Source of the DNA: Mycobacteriales bacterium
Lineage (GTDB): Bacteria > Actinomycetota > Actinomycetes > Mycobacteriales > QHCD01
Direction: 5' to 3'
NCBI GenBank assembly: GCA_036497565.1
Contig: DASXJE010000105.1
Coordinates: 1-41,327, forward strand
Length of the DNA stretch: 41,327 nucleotides
In this document: positions 17,179-27,632 of the stretch, piece after piece
Layout of the letters: the number at the start of each line of letters is the position of its first letter
Numbering within the stretch: the stretch's first letter is position 1
The notes under the pieces: model-generated
Told to the model about the DNA's origin: nothing
Seen by the model: the letters and a program-made list of their open reading frames with translations, nothing else
Database searches by the model: none
Position numbers and translations under genes: made by a program

Positions 17179-18597
17179 TCACCACGTCGCCGGATGCCGG
17201 TCCCGCCACGGCCGCATGGCTTCCAGCTGCGCGGCGAGGGAGATCAACGTCGTCTCCTGCGCCGGCCGGCCGCTCAGCATCACGCCGACCGGCAGACCGT
17301 CGCCGCTGGTGTAGAGCGGGACGCTGATCGACGGTTGCCCGGTGATGTTGTAGATCGCGGTGAACGGCGTGAAGCGCTTCTGCCGCTCGAAATCCTCGGC
17401 CGGGTCACCGGTCTCGGTGAACCAGCCGACCGGGCGTGCACGCATCGCCACCGTCGGGCAGAGCACCGCGTCGTAGCCGGCGGTCGCGATGATCGCGCGC
17501 CGGGACGCCGCCTGCAGCGCGCCGAGCGCCTGCACGTAACCGGCACCGCTCACGGCGCCGCCGCGTTCCCGCAGCCAGCGGGTGAGCGGGGTCAGCTCCG
17601 ACTGCCGGTCGGGGTCGATCGGGATGCCGTGGGTGGCGACCGTCCACAGCACCTCGAACATCGGGATCAGGTCGGGCGGCAGCGGCGGCTCGATGTCCTC
17701 GACGTCGTGGCCGGCGTCGGCGAGCAGCGTCGAGGCGTCCTCCCAGGCCGCGCGGCACTCCTGGTCGACCACCGCATCCGGCACCGGCGGTACGGCGAAC
17801 CGGCCGATCCGCAGGCTGCTGATCGGCCGGGAGGCGTGCCCGAGGAAGGTCTCGCCCGGCCGCAGCGGCGGCGCCCAGTGCGGGTCGCCGGGCATCGGAC
17901 CGGCCATCGCGTCGAGCAGCGCGGCGGCATCGGCGACGGTACGGGCGATCGGACCGTTCCAGGCCAGTCCGGTGATGTCCCCGCCGACGGGACCGTTGCT
18001 CACCCGCCCGCGGGACACCTTGATGCCGACCAGCCCGCACAGGCTGCTCGGGGTGCGGATCGACCCGCCGCCGTCACTGCCCTGCGCCAGCGACGCCAGG
18101 CCGGCGGCCACCGCCGCGGCCGCGCCCCCGCTCGACCCGCCGGGTGAGAGGGCGGGATCCCAGGGCAGCCGGGCCGGCGGGGCGACGTCGTTCTCGGAGT
18201 AGCAGGACAGCCCGAATTCCGGCGTGTTGGTCTTCCCGAGGCTGATCGTGCCGGCCTGCCGCAGCTTGTCGACGACGTAGTCGTCGATCGGCGGCACGAA
18301 GTCGGCGAAGAGCCGGGACCCGAAGGTCGTCCGGATCCCGGCGGTGAGGTTGAGGTCCTTGATCGCCGTCGGTACGCCGTGCAACGGCGGCAGCTCGTCA
18401 CCCGCCAGTACGGCGCGCTCGGCCTCGCCTGCGCGTTCCCGGGCGGCGTCGGCGGCCACCGTGACGAACGCACCTAGCTCGTCGTTGTGTCGGGCGATCC
18501 GCTCGAGGTAGTGCTCGACGAGATCGACCGGGCTGACCTCCCGGCGTCGTACGGCCTCGGCCTGTTCCAGTGCGCTCAGGTCGTGCAGCTCCGTCAC
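17179..18597 (-). CDS. Amidase signature family hydrolase
   Basis: The 472-residue enzyme carries the Ser-cisSer-Lys triad of the amidase signature family: the Lys in TAIKDLNLT, the glycine-serine stretch SPGGSSGGAAAAVAAG, and the nucleophile region GSDGGGSIRTPSSLCGLVGIK. The C-terminal part ends with NITGQPSISVPLYTSGDGLPVGV, the common closing motif. It hydrolyses a carboxamide; the substrate cannot be predicted. It is not GatA: no gatC/gatB neighbours and the wording differs. The GTG at 18597 follows the hexamer TAGCGT by 7 nt; an upstream in-frame extension runs through the divergent kynureninase gene and is rejected. Confidence 0.92.
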   Translation of the reverse strand: MTELHDLSALEQAEAVRRREVSPVDLVEHYLERIARHNDELGAFVTVAADAARERAGEAERAVLAGDELPPLHGVPTAIKDLNLTAGIRTTFGSRLFADFVPPIDDYVVDKLRQAGTISLGKTNTPEFGLSCYSENDVAPPARLPWDPALSPGGSSGGAAAAVAAGLASLAQGSDGGGSIRTPSSLCGLVGIKVSRGRVSNGPVGGDITGLAWNGPIARTVADAAALLDAMAGPMPGDPHWAPPLRPGETFLGHASRPISSLRIGRFAVPPVPDAVVDQECRAAWEDASTLLADAGHDVEDIEPPLPPDLIPMFEVLWTVATHGIPIDPDRQSELTPLTRWLRERGGAVSGAGYVQALGALQAASRRAIIATAGYDAVLCPTVAMRARPVGWFTETGDPAEDFERQKRFTPFTAIYNITGQPSISVPLYTSGDGLPVGVMLSGRPAQETTLISLAAQLEAMRPWRDRHPATW

Positions 18598-18604
18598 GGA
18601 CCGA

Positions 18605-18610
18605 ACGCTA
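18605..18610 (-). promoter_or_regulatory. -10-like hexamer of the amidase gene
   Basis: TAGCGT on the minus strand, 7 nt before GTG 18597. Together with the element at 18627-18632 it makes a very short (41 nt) divergent, apparently leaderless promoter region. Confidence 0.5.
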
Positions 18611-18626
18611 CCGCCCACCGGTGGTG

Positions 18627-18632
18627 CACGAT
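18627..18632 (+). promoter_or_regulatory. -10-like hexamer of the kynureninase gene
   Basis: CACGAT, 6 nt before GTG 18639. Weaker than the opposite-strand TAGCGT since its first base departs from TANNNT. Confidence 0.4.
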
Positions 18633-18638
18633 GGCTCA

Positions 18639-19892
18639 GTGACCGTCGACCGCGCCCGCGCCGAGCGACTCGATGCGGCCGACCCGCTCGCCGCCTTCCG
18701 GGATCAGGTGGTGATCGCCGACCCCGACTTGCTCTATCTCGACGGCAATTCGCTGGGCCGGCTTCCGGTCGGCACCGCCGAGCGGCTCGCCCGGGCGGCG
18801 CGGGAGGAGTGGGGCCGCGGCCTGGTCCGGTCGTGGTCGGACTGGGTCGACCTGCCCCGGCGGGTCGGCGACCTGCTCGGCACCCGGCTGCTGCAGGCAC
18901 GCCCGGGAGAGGTGGTGATCGCCGACTCCACCAGCATCAACCTCTACAAGCTCGCCGCCGCCGCGGTCGACGCCCGCCCGGACCGCCGGGTGATCGTCAC
19001 CGACGACGACAACTTCCCCACCGACCGCTACGTGCTCGCCGGTCTGGCCCACGAGCGGGGCCTCGACCTACGCCCGGTGCACACCGACGCCGACGACGGG
19101 GTCGACCTACCGGCGCTTACCCGGGCGCTCGACGACGACGTCGCGCTGCTCAGCCTGTCGCACGTGTCCTACCGGTCCGGCGCGGTCGCCGACCTCGCCG
19201 CCGTGACCCGGCTCGCGCATCGGGCCGGCGCGTTGACACTGTGGGACCTGTCGCACTCCGCCGGGTCGGTGCCGGTCTCCCTCACCGACGCCGAGGTGGA
19301 CCTGGCGGTCGGCTGCACCTACAAGTACCTCTGCGCCGGACCTGGTGCCCCGGCCTACCTCTACGTGCGCCGCGAGCTGCAGGAGCAGCTCCGGCAACCC
19401 ATCTGGGGCTGGTTCGGTCAGCGCGACCAGTTCGCGATGGGGCCCGAGTACGACCCGGCGCCGGGCATCGACCGGTTCTGCGTCGGGACGCCGTCGGTGC
19501 TGGCGATCTACGCCGTCGAGGAGGGCGTCCGCCTGGTCGCCGACGCGGGCGTCGACGCCCTGTACCGCAAGGGGCAGGCGCTCACCGGCTTTCTCGTCGA
19601 GCTGGCGGAGGCGTGGCTGGCACCGCTCGGCTTCCGGGTGGCCTCGCCCCGCGATGACGCCCGCCGCGGCGCGCACCTGACGCTCCACCATCCGGCAGCG
19701 TGGCAGATCTGCCAGGCCGCAGCCGACCGCGGCGTCATCGCCGACTACCGGACGCCTGATCGGCTCCGCCTCGGGCCGGCGCCGCTCTACACCCGGTTCG
19801 TCGACGGGTACGACGCCCTGGATCGGCTGCGCGAGCTGGTCGCCGCCGGTGCGCACGAGGGCTACCCGGCCGAGCCGGCCCGGGTCACCTAG
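18639..19892 (+). CDS. kynU: Kynureninase
   Basis: This PLP enzyme of 417 residues cleaves kynurenine (or 3-hydroxykynurenine) to anthranilate (or 3-hydroxyanthranilate) and alanine. Marks are LYLDGNSLGRLP near the N-terminus, the PLP-anchoring region LSHVSYRSGAVADL and LWDLSHSAG, the Schiff-base Lys in VGCTYKYLCAGPGAPA, and IWGWFGQRDQFAMGPEYDPAPGI. The C-terminal RLGPAPLYTRFVD is also a kynureninase hallmark. No tryptophan dioxygenase or kynurenine formamidase gene is visible here; the divergent amidase might supply the formamidase-like step, but that is speculation. Start at GTG 18639 is supported by normal family length and the -10 element. Confidence 0.93.
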   Translation: MTVDRARAERLDAADPLAAFRDQVVIADPDLLYLDGNSLGRLPVGTAERLARAAREEWGRGLVRSWSDWVDLPRRVGDLLGTRLLQARPGEVVIADSTSINLYKLAAAAVDARPDRRVIVTDDDNFPTDRYVLAGLAHERGLDLRPVHTDADDGVDLPALTRALDDDVALLSLSHVSYRSGAVADLAAVTRLAHRAGALTLWDLSHSAGSVPVSLTDAEVDLAVGCTYKYLCAGPGAPAYLYVRRELQEQLRQPIWGWFGQRDQFAMGPEYDPAPGIDRFCVGTPSVLAIYAVEEGVRLVADAGVDALYRKGQALTGFLVELAEAWLAPLGFRVASPRDDARRGAHLTLHHPAAWQICQAAADRGVIADYRTPDRLRLGPAPLYTRFVDGYDALDRLRELVAAGAHEGYPAEPARVT

Positions 19893-19908
19893 CGGGCGCG
19901 CCGAAGAG

Positions 19909-20433
19909 TCAGGCGCTGGCCGACTCGCTGAGCGTCAGGTCGAGGTAGGCCTGCCAGCGCGGATCGGGGGTGCGGGCGCCCAGCACCCGCCAGGCCGATC
20001 CGGTCGGGGCCCGCGGGGTAGTGCGCAGTCGCCAGCCCAGCTCGGCGATGGCCCGGTCCCCTTTGGTGTGGTTGCACCGGCGGCAGGAGGCGACGACGTT
20101 CTCCCAGCTGTGCGACCCGCCGCGGCTCTTGGGCACCACGTGGTCGAGGCTCGTCGCCGGGGCGTCGCAGTAGGCGCACCGGCCGCCGTCCCGGGCGAAG
20201 ACCGCCTTGCGGGTGAGCGGCACGGTGGCGCGATAGGGGACGCGGACGAAGCGGGTCAGCCGGACCACCGCCGGCAGCGGCACGGCCTGCCGGACGCTGT
20301 GCATGACCCCGTCGCCGTCCTCGACGAGGACGGCCTTGGCGGTGAGGACGAGAACGACGGCGCGCCGGGAGGACACGACGCAGAGCGGTTCGTACGTCGC
20401 GTTGAGCAGCAACGTGACTGACGTAGGGGTCAC
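19909..20433 (-). CDS. HNH endonuclease
   Basis: The 174-residue protein has a short N-terminal domain starting VTPTSVTLLLNATYEPL and a C-terminal HNH domain: zinc pair CAYC, the His of TSLDHVVPKSRGG, ENVVASC with Asn, and CRRCNHTKGDR. The family is a widespread actinobacterial stand-alone HNH protein (counterpart of Rv2469c). Its cellular role is not established; it may act in DNA repair. GTG start at 20433 has GGAGGTG 4-6 nt upstream, unlike most genes nearby. It is divergent from the MscS gene. Confidence 0.9.
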   Translation of the reverse strand: MTPTSVTLLLNATYEPLCVVSSRRAVVLVLTAKAVLVEDGDGVMHSVRQAVPLPAVVRLTRFVRVPYRATVPLTRKAVFARDGGRCAYCDAPATSLDHVVPKSRGGSHSWENVVASCRRCNHTKGDRAIAELGWRLRTTPRAPTGSAWRVLGARTPDPRWQAYLDLTLSESASA

Positions 20434-20528
20434 CGCGCACCTCCGACCGCACACAGTGAACCCGACCGGGGCCCGGAACGCACGCCCATACCGCTCCCTC
20501 ACCTGCCGGGCGGCCGAACCGGACCTGG

Positions 20529-20534
20529 CACCCT
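20529..20534 (+). promoter_or_regulatory. -10-like hexamer of the MscS gene
   Basis: CACCCT lies 7 nt before GTG 20542, with no ribosome binding site between. Weak by itself; it gains weight from the recurring pattern. Confidence 0.35.
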
Positions 20535-20541
20535 AGACGTC

Positions 20542-21525
20542 GTGACCGCCCAGTACGCCGCTCTCGTCCTGTCCGCGCCGCCGTCCTGCACCCAGCAGAA
20601 AGGCACCTTCTGTCATTCCGTGTATGACATTACGGGGCAAGCCTGGCTGGCGAGCTCCGCTCACCTGATCGTCTCGCACGGGTCGCGGATCGTGTTGATC
20701 ATCGTGGTGGCCCTGATAGCCCGCTATCTGGCGCACCGCGCGATCCGGCGGCTCACCCGCACCACGACCGAGGGCATCGTCCCGGACCGGCTGCGCCCGC
20801 TCGCCCAGCGGGCCGCGGGCACCAAGCTGGTGGCCGGGTCGGCCGTGATGTTCGAACGCCGGCGCCAGCGTGCGGCGAGCATCGGCTCGATCCTGCGCAG
20901 CGTCGTCTCGATCGTCGTCTTCTCGATCGCCCTGATGCTGGTGCTCGGCGAGTTGGGCGTCGACCTCGCGCCGATCATCGCCAGCGCCGGGATCGTCGGA
21001 GTGGCACTCGGCTTCGGGGCGCAGAACCTGGTGAAGGACTTCATCTCGGGGATCTTCATGATCCTGGAGGACCAGTACGGCGTGGGCGACGCCGTCGACG
21101 TCGGGTCGGCCTCCGGCACGGTGGAGGAGGTCGGCCTGCGCATCACGCGGCTGCGGGATCTGTACGGAACCGTCTGGTATGTCCGCAATGGCGAGATTCT
21201 CCGGGTCGGCAACAAGAGCCAGGGCTACGCCCAGGCGGTGCTCGACGTGCCGGTGCCCAACTCCGTCGACCTCGATCACGCCGCGGCGCTGCTCGGCGAG
21301 ATCGCCCGCGCGGTCGCCGCGGACGAGGAGTGGAGCCCGGCCATCCTCGACGAGCCGACGGTGCTCGGCGTCGAGGCCCTCGACGCCGACTCCGCGACAT
21401 TGCGGCTGGTGGTCAAGACCCGCACCGGCGACAAGGACGCCGTCGCCCGGGAGCTGCGCCAGCGGATCAGGGCCCGATTCGACACCGACGGGACCCGGTC
21501 GCCGTCCGGCGCGGCTGAGGCCTGA
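20542..21525 (+). CDS. Mechanosensitive ion channel, MscS family
   Basis: This 327-residue membrane protein opens under membrane tension to release solutes. A helix at about residues 50-68 (VLIIVVALIARYLAH), a second at about 113-140, and the pore helix region IIASAGIVGVALGFGAQNLV followed by KDFISGIFMILEDQYGVGDAV form the MscS core. The beta domain has GTVEEVGLRITRLRD and the mixed alpha-beta tail ends in a short acidic peptide. Start is the GTG at 20542, giving MTAQYAALVL. It precedes an MFS gene by 100 nt on the same strand. Confidence 0.92.
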   Translation: MTAQYAALVLSAPPSCTQQKGTFCHSVYDITGQAWLASSAHLIVSHGSRIVLIIVVALIARYLAHRAIRRLTRTTTEGIVPDRLRPLAQRAAGTKLVAGSAVMFERRRQRAASIGSILRSVVSIVVFSIALMLVLGELGVDLAPIIASAGIVGVALGFGAQNLVKDFISGIFMILEDQYGVGDAVDVGSASGTVEEVGLRITRLRDLYGTVWYVRNGEILRVGNKSQGYAQAVLDVPVPNSVDLDHAAALLGEIARAVAADEEWSPAILDEPTVLGVEALDADSATLRLVVKTRTGDKDAVARELRQRIRARFDTDGTRSPSGAAEA

Positions 21526-21615
21526 GCCCGACCGACCTGTCCGTTACGCCGGATGCCCGCGGGCAACTCCCCGGTTAGCTGCATCCCCCGGTAGACCAGA
21601 TGCGTCCCGCGGGGT

Positions 21616-21621
21616 CAGAAT
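21616..21621 (+). promoter_or_regulatory. -10-like hexamer of the MFS gene
   Basis: CAGAAT lies 6 nt before ATG 21628 and supports that start over the adjacent in-frame GTG at 21622. Confidence 0.45.
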
Positions 21622-21627
21622 GTGCTC

Positions 21628-22956
21628 ATGCAACGGGGCGATGGCACACCCGCGGGGCGCGCTGCTGCCTCGTCGCCCCGGGTCGCGGTCGATCGGGTGG
21701 ACGTCCCGCCGCCCGGGCGCACCGATGAAGCGCCGCCGCCGCCGGAGCGCGCCCGGCGTCGTACCACCTACCGGGAGGTCTTCGCCCCCCGGGAGTGGCG
21801 CTTCCTCTATGGCGCGTTGGTCTTCTCGCTGCTGGGTGACCAGCTGGCGAAGGTCGCCCTGTCGATCCTGGTCTACGTCCACACTTCGTCGCCGCTGCTG
21901 ACGGCGGTCACCTACGGCATCTCCTACCTGCCCTGGGTGGTCGGCGGCCCGCTACTGTCCGCCTTCGCCGACCGCTTCCCCCGCCGACGGGTCCTCCTCC
22001 TCTGCGACCTGTCCCGGATGGTGCTCGTCGGCCTGATGGCCCTTCCGGGAGTGCCGGTCGCGGCGTTGGTGGCGACCCTCTTCGTCGCGTCGATGTTCAC
22101 CCCGCCGTTCGAATCGGCGCGGTCCGCGCTCTTCCCCGAGATCCTCGACGGCGACGCCTACGTCGTCGGCAACGCCGTGACCACGACCACCTATCAGGTG
22201 GGCCAGCTGGTCGGCTTCATCGCCGGCGGCGCCCTCGTCGCAGCACTCACCGCCCGGGGTGCGCTCGCGGTCGACGCACTGTCGTTCCTGTTCTCCGCGG
22301 GGCTGATCTGGCTGGGCGTGCGGGCCCGCCCGGCCCCGGAGCGCAGCGACACGAAGCCGCCGTCGGTGTGGCGGGAGACCGCCGCGGGTGCACGGCTGGT
22401 CTTCACCAACCGCCGGTTGCGCTCCATCGTCCTGATCGTGTGGGCGGCGTCGGCGTTCGCCTACGCCTGGGAAGGCCTGGCCGCCCCGTGGGCTCACCAG
22501 TTCGGCGGCGGGGCGCGGACCGTCGGCCTGCTGCTCGGCATCAACCCGCTCGGCGTGATCGTGGGCAGCATCGTCATCGGCCGGTTCTGCTCGCCGGAGA
22601 CCCGGTCCCGCCTGACCCTGCCGCTGGCTCTCGCCGCGCCGCTCCTGCTGGTGGCGGTACTGCCGATCCGACATCTGGCGCTGGTGCTGGTCGTCCTCGC
22701 CGCGTCCGGTTTCGCCTCGTCGTTCAACATCGCGCTCAACGCCACCTTCGTACGGGCGGTCGCTCCGGAGTTCCGGGCGCGGGCATTCGGGCTCGCCCAG
22801 GGCGGCCTGATGGCCTCCCAGGGCATCGCGGTGCTGGCCGCGGGGATCGTCGCCGACTGGACCACCCCCAGCGCGTCGATCGCCGTGTTCGGACTGGCCG
22901 GTGCCTGCATCGTCGGAGCGCTCGCGCTGCGCTGGCCGCGCGACGCGGAGGTTTGA
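21628..22956 (+). CDS. MFS transporter
   Basis: The 442-residue protein has a 45-residue basic, Pro-rich N-terminal extension and then twelve or so hydrophobic helices. The cytoplasmic loop motif between helices 2 and 3 is [14 protein letters not shown], the MFS A-motif variant typical of the enterobactin-exporter-like/DHA3 group (MFS_3). A central charged loop (about residues 205-225) separates the two halves. It is probably an exporter; the substrate is unknown. The gene sits between mscS and glbO, an insertion relative to the mycobacterial order. Confidence 0.88.
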   Translation: MQRGDGTPAGRAAASSPRVAVDRVDVPPPGRTDEAPPPPERARRRTTYREVFAPREWRFLYGALVFSLLGDQLAKVALSILVYVHTSSPLLTAVTYGISYLPWVVGGPLLSAFADRFPRRRVLLLCDLSRMVLVGLMALPGVPVAALVATLFVASMFTPPFESARSALFPEILDGDAYVVGNAVTTTTYQVGQLVGFIAGGALVAALTARGALAVDALSFLFSAGLIWLGVRARPAPERSDTKPPSVWRETAAGARLVFTNRRLRSIVLIVWAASAFAYAWEGLAAPWAHQFGGGARTVGLLLGINPLGVIVGSIVIGRFCSPETRSRLTLPLALAAPLLLVAVLPIRHLALVLVVLAASGFASSFNIALNATFVRAVAPEFRARAFGLAQGGLMASQGIAVLAAGIVADWTTPSASIAVFGLAGACIVGALALRWPRDAEV

Positions 22957-22964
22957 GGCGCTGG

Positions 22965-22970
22965 CAGGAT
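22965..22970 (+). promoter_or_regulatory. -10-like hexamer of glbO
   Basis: CAGGAT, 6 nt before ATG 22977; no ribosome binding site in between. Confidence 0.42.
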
Positions 22971-22976
22971 CGGGGC

Positions 22977-23387
22977 ATGGCAGATGACCGGCCGGCCGGG
23001 CGCACCGACGACGAGTTGAGCTTCTACGACGCGGTCGGCGGTGAGCCGACGTTCACGGCGCTGGTGGCCCGGTTCTACGCCGGCGTCGCCGAGGATCCGA
23101 TCCTGCGGCCGCTCTATCCGGATGAGGACCTCACGGCCGCCGAGGTGCATCTGCGGATGTTCCTCATCCAGTACTGGGGTGGCCCGCGCACCTACCAGGA
23201 GCAGCGCGGGCACCCGCGACTGCGCATGCGGCACGCGCCGTTCGTCATCGGCGAGCGCGAGCGACTGGCCTGGCTCGCCCACATGCGGGCGGCGCTGGAC
23301 TCCCTGAACCTCGAACCGGCGTACGCCGATGCCCTGTGGCGCTACCTCGAAGGGGCGGCGCTGAGCCTGCAGAACAGCATGACCTGA
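22977..23387 (+). CDS. glbO: Truncated haemoglobin, group II (GlbO)
   Basis: This 136-residue group II globin binds haem and oxygen. It contains [22 protein letters not shown] (first helices), [27 protein letters not shown] with the Tyr-rich distal part, the proximal His in [12 protein letters not shown], and [11 protein letters not shown] with the conserved Trp of helix G. The neighbouring HNH, thioesterase and EttA genes match the Rv2469c-Rv2477c order in M. tuberculosis, where Rv2470 is glbO. Proposed role is oxygen or nitric oxide handling at the membrane. Start ATG at 22977 follows the MFS stop by 20 nt. Confidence 0.95.
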   Translation: MADDRPAGRTDDELSFYDAVGGEPTFTALVARFYAGVAEDPILRPLYPDEDLTAAEVHLRMFLIQYWGGPRTYQEQRGHPRLRMRHAPFVIGERERLAWLAHMRAALDSLNLEPAYADALWRYLEGAALSLQNSMT

Positions 23388-23391
23388 CCGC

Positions 23392-23805
23392 TCAGGCGGC
23401 CGGCTCGACGTACGCCTCGAGGAATGTGCGCTCGTCCGGACTGAGCCTGCGTACCCGCGCCGCCGACGTGTCGTAGGGCACGCACAACGACCGCGCGGCG
23501 ACGATCAGCAGATCGTCGTCGTAGATCTCGTAGTCGACCGTGAACGACGCCCCGGCCAGCGCGCTGCACCACAGGTCGATGCGCAGCGGGTCGGGCTTGT
23601 AGACGACCGGCCGGCGGTAGTCGATCTCATGCCGGGCGACGACCACGCCCTGGGCGATCGTGGGCACGCCGGCGGCCCCGGCCCGGTCGAAGAACAGGTC
23701 GATCCGCGCCTGCTCGAGGTAGGTGACCAGCGCCGCGTTGTTGACGTGGCCCTGGGCATCCATGTCCGCCCACCGCATCGGGCAGAGGTAGCGGTGCCGG
23801 GCCAT
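23392..23805 (-). CDS. Acyl-CoA thioesterase, 4HBT hot-dog family
   Basis: The 137-residue protein has the hot-dog catalytic signature RWADMDAQGHVNNAALVTYLEQAR with Asp and His-Asn in the YbgC/FcbC style. It hydrolyses acyl-CoA thioesters; chain length is unknown. It begins 2 nt after the ettA stop codon (TGA-CG-ATG), so the two are one transcript. The counterpart in M. tuberculosis is Rv2475c near Rv2477c (ettA). The N-terminal MARHRYLCPMRW is the standard start; the further upstream frame overlaps ettA and is rejected. Confidence 0.92.
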   Translation of the reverse strand: MARHRYLCPMRWADMDAQGHVNNAALVTYLEQARIDLFFDRAGAAGVPTIAQGVVVARHEIDYRRPVVYKPDPLRIDLWCSALAGASFTVDYEIYDDDLLIVAARSLCVPYDTSAARVRRLSPDERTFLEAYVEPAA

Positions 23806-23807
23806 CG

Positions 23808-25478
<1,671 letters not shown>

Positions 25479-25722
25479 GGGTGAATGCCTCCGAGAGAAA
25501 GTCGCTGGTGAGTCCAGTGTGTCAACAACGCGGCGCCGAGCGAAAATCCCGGGCCCCGACGACGCTTCGGGGCCGCGTGCTCACGCCGCGTACCAGCCTG
25601 TCCGACCCGTAGATACCGGGTAATCCTCGTGAACCGACGGGATCGACGCACCGGCCGCGCGCAGCACCTATGGTGAGTTGGCGCTGCCGGGACTCCGGCA
25701 CATTTCCCACCGGAGGATCCCC
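25479..25722. other. Divergent intergenic region ettA / glsB-like
   Basis: 244 nt without a gene. It must hold the ettA promoter (minus strand) and that of the small membrane protein (plus strand). I can see no clear repeat or RNA structure in it. Confidence 0.5.
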
Positions 25723-26001
25723 ATGTTCGGCCTGATCATCACGCTCATCATCGTCGGCCTGATTTCCGGCGCGATCGCCCGCCTGCTCGTGCCTGGACGC
25801 GACCCGATGGGCATCGGCGCCACGATCCTGCTGGGCATCGTGGGCTCGTTCATCGGCGGTTTCCTCGGATACGTGCTCTTCCACAAGGACGCGGCCGCCG
25901 GATTCTTCCAGCCGTCCGGGTTGATCGGCTCGATCGTCGGAGCGGTCATCGCGCTGCTGATCTACCGCTCGGTCTCGGGCCGGCGGCGCGCGCTGCGCTG
26001 A
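25723..26001 (+). CDS. GlsB/YeaQ/YmgE family small membrane protein
   Basis: The 92-residue protein is of the transglycosylase-associated (Transgly_assoc) family. Three hydrophobic helices are visible: FGLIITLIIVGLISGAIARL, ATILLGIVGSFIGGFLGYVL and GLIGSIVGAVIALLIYRSV, with the family motif PGRDPMGIG between the first two. The usual role is ill-defined, linked to general stress response. ATG at 25723 has CGGAGG 7 nt upstream. Confidence 0.92.
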   Translation: MFGLIITLIIVGLISGAIARLLVPGRDPMGIGATILLGIVGSFIGGFLGYVLFHKDAAAGFFQPSGLIGSIVGAVIALLIYRSVSGRRRALR

Positions 26002-26092
26002 GTCGCTGGCACGCCGGAGACCGCTCCGGCTGCCCAGGACAAGTGGGCCCGGCGGCTACCCTGGATCCGGGTCCGCCGTCGCAGGCCCGCCC

Positions 26093-26165
26093 GCGCCCGT
26101 AGCTCAGCGGATAGAGCAGGAGCCTTCTAAGCTCTTGGTCGCAGGTTCGATTCCTGCCGGGCGCG
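26093..26165 (+). tRNA. tRNA-Arg (anticodon TCT)
   Basis: A full cloverleaf is visible: acceptor GCGCCCG with CGGGCGC, D-arm GCTC...GAGC, anticodon stem GGAGC/GCTCT with loop CTTCTAA (anticodon TCT, reads AGA), T-arm GCAGG TTCGATT CCTGC, discriminator G at 26165. No CCA is encoded. Confidence 0.96.
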
Positions 26166-26263
26166 CCGAACCTCCGCCCACACCACGGGACCGGTCGAAG
26201 GGTGCCGCGGGCTTCGCCCGCCTTCGCAACGCGGTGCACCCGCGGGACCGGCACAAGCCGTCG

Positions 26264-26719
26264 TCACGAACCCGGCGAGTGCGGAAGCTCCGAGAGCCGG
26301 AAGTCGGCGTAATCGAAGCCGGGTGCCACCACACAACTGACAAGAACAGGACTTTCGCCGAGCGGTCGGGCGGTTTGCCAGACCCCGCCGGGTATGTGGA
26401 CCTGGGGTTGCCCGCCGGCGTCGATCTCGGCACCGAGAACGACCGCGCTAGTGGTCGTCGGCTCGTCGCCGGTGCCGCCCAGGCGCAGCTCGAGCGGGCC
26501 GCCGCCGTGCCAGAACCACAGCTCGTCGGACCGCACGACGTGCCAGCGCGACTCCTCGCCCGGGTGCAGGAGGTAGTAGATCGCGGTCGCCGCGCTGCGC
26601 GGTCCGTCGTACCCGGCCGGGGAGAACGACACCGGCGAGCGCCACGTCTCACGAAACCACCCGCCCTCGGGATGCGGCCGCAGATCCAGCTGCTCAGCGA
26701 GGGTGGGCCGGCTCGTCAT
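26264..26719 (-). CDS. DUF985 family cupin
   Basis: The 151-residue protein is a single cupin domain of the DUF985 family: LDLRPHPEGGWFRETWRS (N-terminal), AIYYLLHPGEESRWHVVRSDELWFWHGGG (central strands with metal-type His residues), and LVSCVVAPGFDYADFRL at the end. The function of the family is not established. ATG at 26719 has no convincing ribosome binding site or -10 element. Its 3' end lies about 100 nt from the tRNA-Arg gene, facing it. Confidence 0.88.
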   Translation of the reverse strand: MTSRPTLAEQLDLRPHPEGGWFRETWRSPVSFSPAGYDGPRSAATAIYYLLHPGEESRWHVVRSDELWFWHGGGPLELRLGGTGDEPTTTSAVVLGAEIDAGGQPQVHIPGGVWQTARPLGESPVLVSCVVAPGFDYADFRLSELPHSPGS

Positions 26720-26738
26720 CGCGAGTCGTCGCGCCGGT

Positions 26739-27632
26739 CTAGCCGGCCGCCGTAGCCGTCGCCGGCGGGAGCGTGGTCGCGGCCGCGGGCGGAGGCGGCG
26801 GGTCGGTCGTCGTCGCCGGCGGGGTCGCCGTATCCGTCGGGGTCGGGGACGGTGTCGGTGATGCAGTCGGCGATGGGGTGGTGGACGTCGGCGACGTCGA
26901 TGGCGTCGTCTTTGGCGGGGAGGACGTCGGTGGGTGCGTGGCCGGCGGCTGCTGTGTCCCGCCGGACGAGCCGGCCGGGTGCGTCGGACCTGCTGTCGCC
27001 GTCGGCGCCTGCGGGCCGGATCCTGCCTCGGAGCCCGTTCCCGAGGTCGACGACTGGCGCGGCCCGGATCCCGGCACGAGCGTGGACAGCGGAATCTCCG
27101 TCGTCGTGGTGCCGACCTGGTGGGCGCTGGTCGACGGGGTGCCCGTGGCGGTGGCAGAACGGCCGGCCGCCGTGCTCGTCGCCTCGGCCGACGACGTCCC
27201 GGATGCGGTCGCGCCGGCTGTCCCCGTCGCGGTCGCCGTACCCACCACGAGCACGGGGGCCGGCGGGTCGGCCTGCGGGGAGGGCGATCCGATGACGAAT
27301 GCCGCGACGACGATCCCTACCGCGCTGATCCCGGTGACCGTGGCGGCGAGGGCGGTGTCGGAGCGGCGCAGCTTCTCCCAGCCGATCGAGGTCTGCCGGG
27401 CCAGCGTGACGACCGCTCCGCTGCCCGCGATCGTGCGGAGCGTCGACCCGGCGGCGGGGACGGGGCCGCGCTCCCGGACGAGTTTCGCCAGGCGCTTGCC
27501 CTGCACCGACTCGGGCGGGCCCAACAGGTCCTTCGTCGGGCCCTGCTCATCGTGACCTCGCCCCGCGCGACCTTCCGGGTCGGGAACCGAAGAGATTTCT
27601 CGATCGGACAACGAAGCCCCCCACAGACGCAT
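26739..27632 (-). CDS. Single-pass membrane protein with long Pro/Thr/Ser-rich tail
   Basis: The 297-residue protein has a cytoplasmic part of about 92 residues, basic and rich in Lys/Arg (for example KRLAKLVRERG and SIGWEKLRRS), one membrane helix at about residues 93-114 (TVTGISAVGIVVAAFVIG), and an extracellular part of about 180 residues that is nearly all Pro, Thr, Ser, Ala and Gly. Such tails are often O-mannosylated and span the cell wall. No catalytic domain is visible. The N-terminal region is not a recognised anti-sigma or kinase domain by eye. I could not assign a function. Confidence 0.7.
   Translation of the reverse strand: MRLWGASLSDREISSVPDPEGRAGRGHDEQGPTKDLLGPPESVQGKRLAKLVRERGPVPAAGSTLRTIAGSGAVVTLARQTSIGWEKLRRSDTALAATVTGISAVGIVVAAFVIGSPSPQADPPAPVLVVGTATATGTAGATASGTSSAEATSTAAGRSATATGTPSTSAHQVGTTTTEIPLSTLVPGSGPRQSSTSGTGSEAGSGPQAPTATAGPTHPAGSSGGTQQPPATHPPTSSPPKTTPSTSPTSTTPSPTASPTPSPTPTDTATPPATTTDPPPPPAAATTLPPATATAAG

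Noticed and set aside
17179-18597. GatA subunit of the tRNA amidotransferase
   Set aside because: Amidase signature is present, but no gatB or gatC is next to it and the sequence around the signature differs from GatA wording; a general amidase is the safer call.
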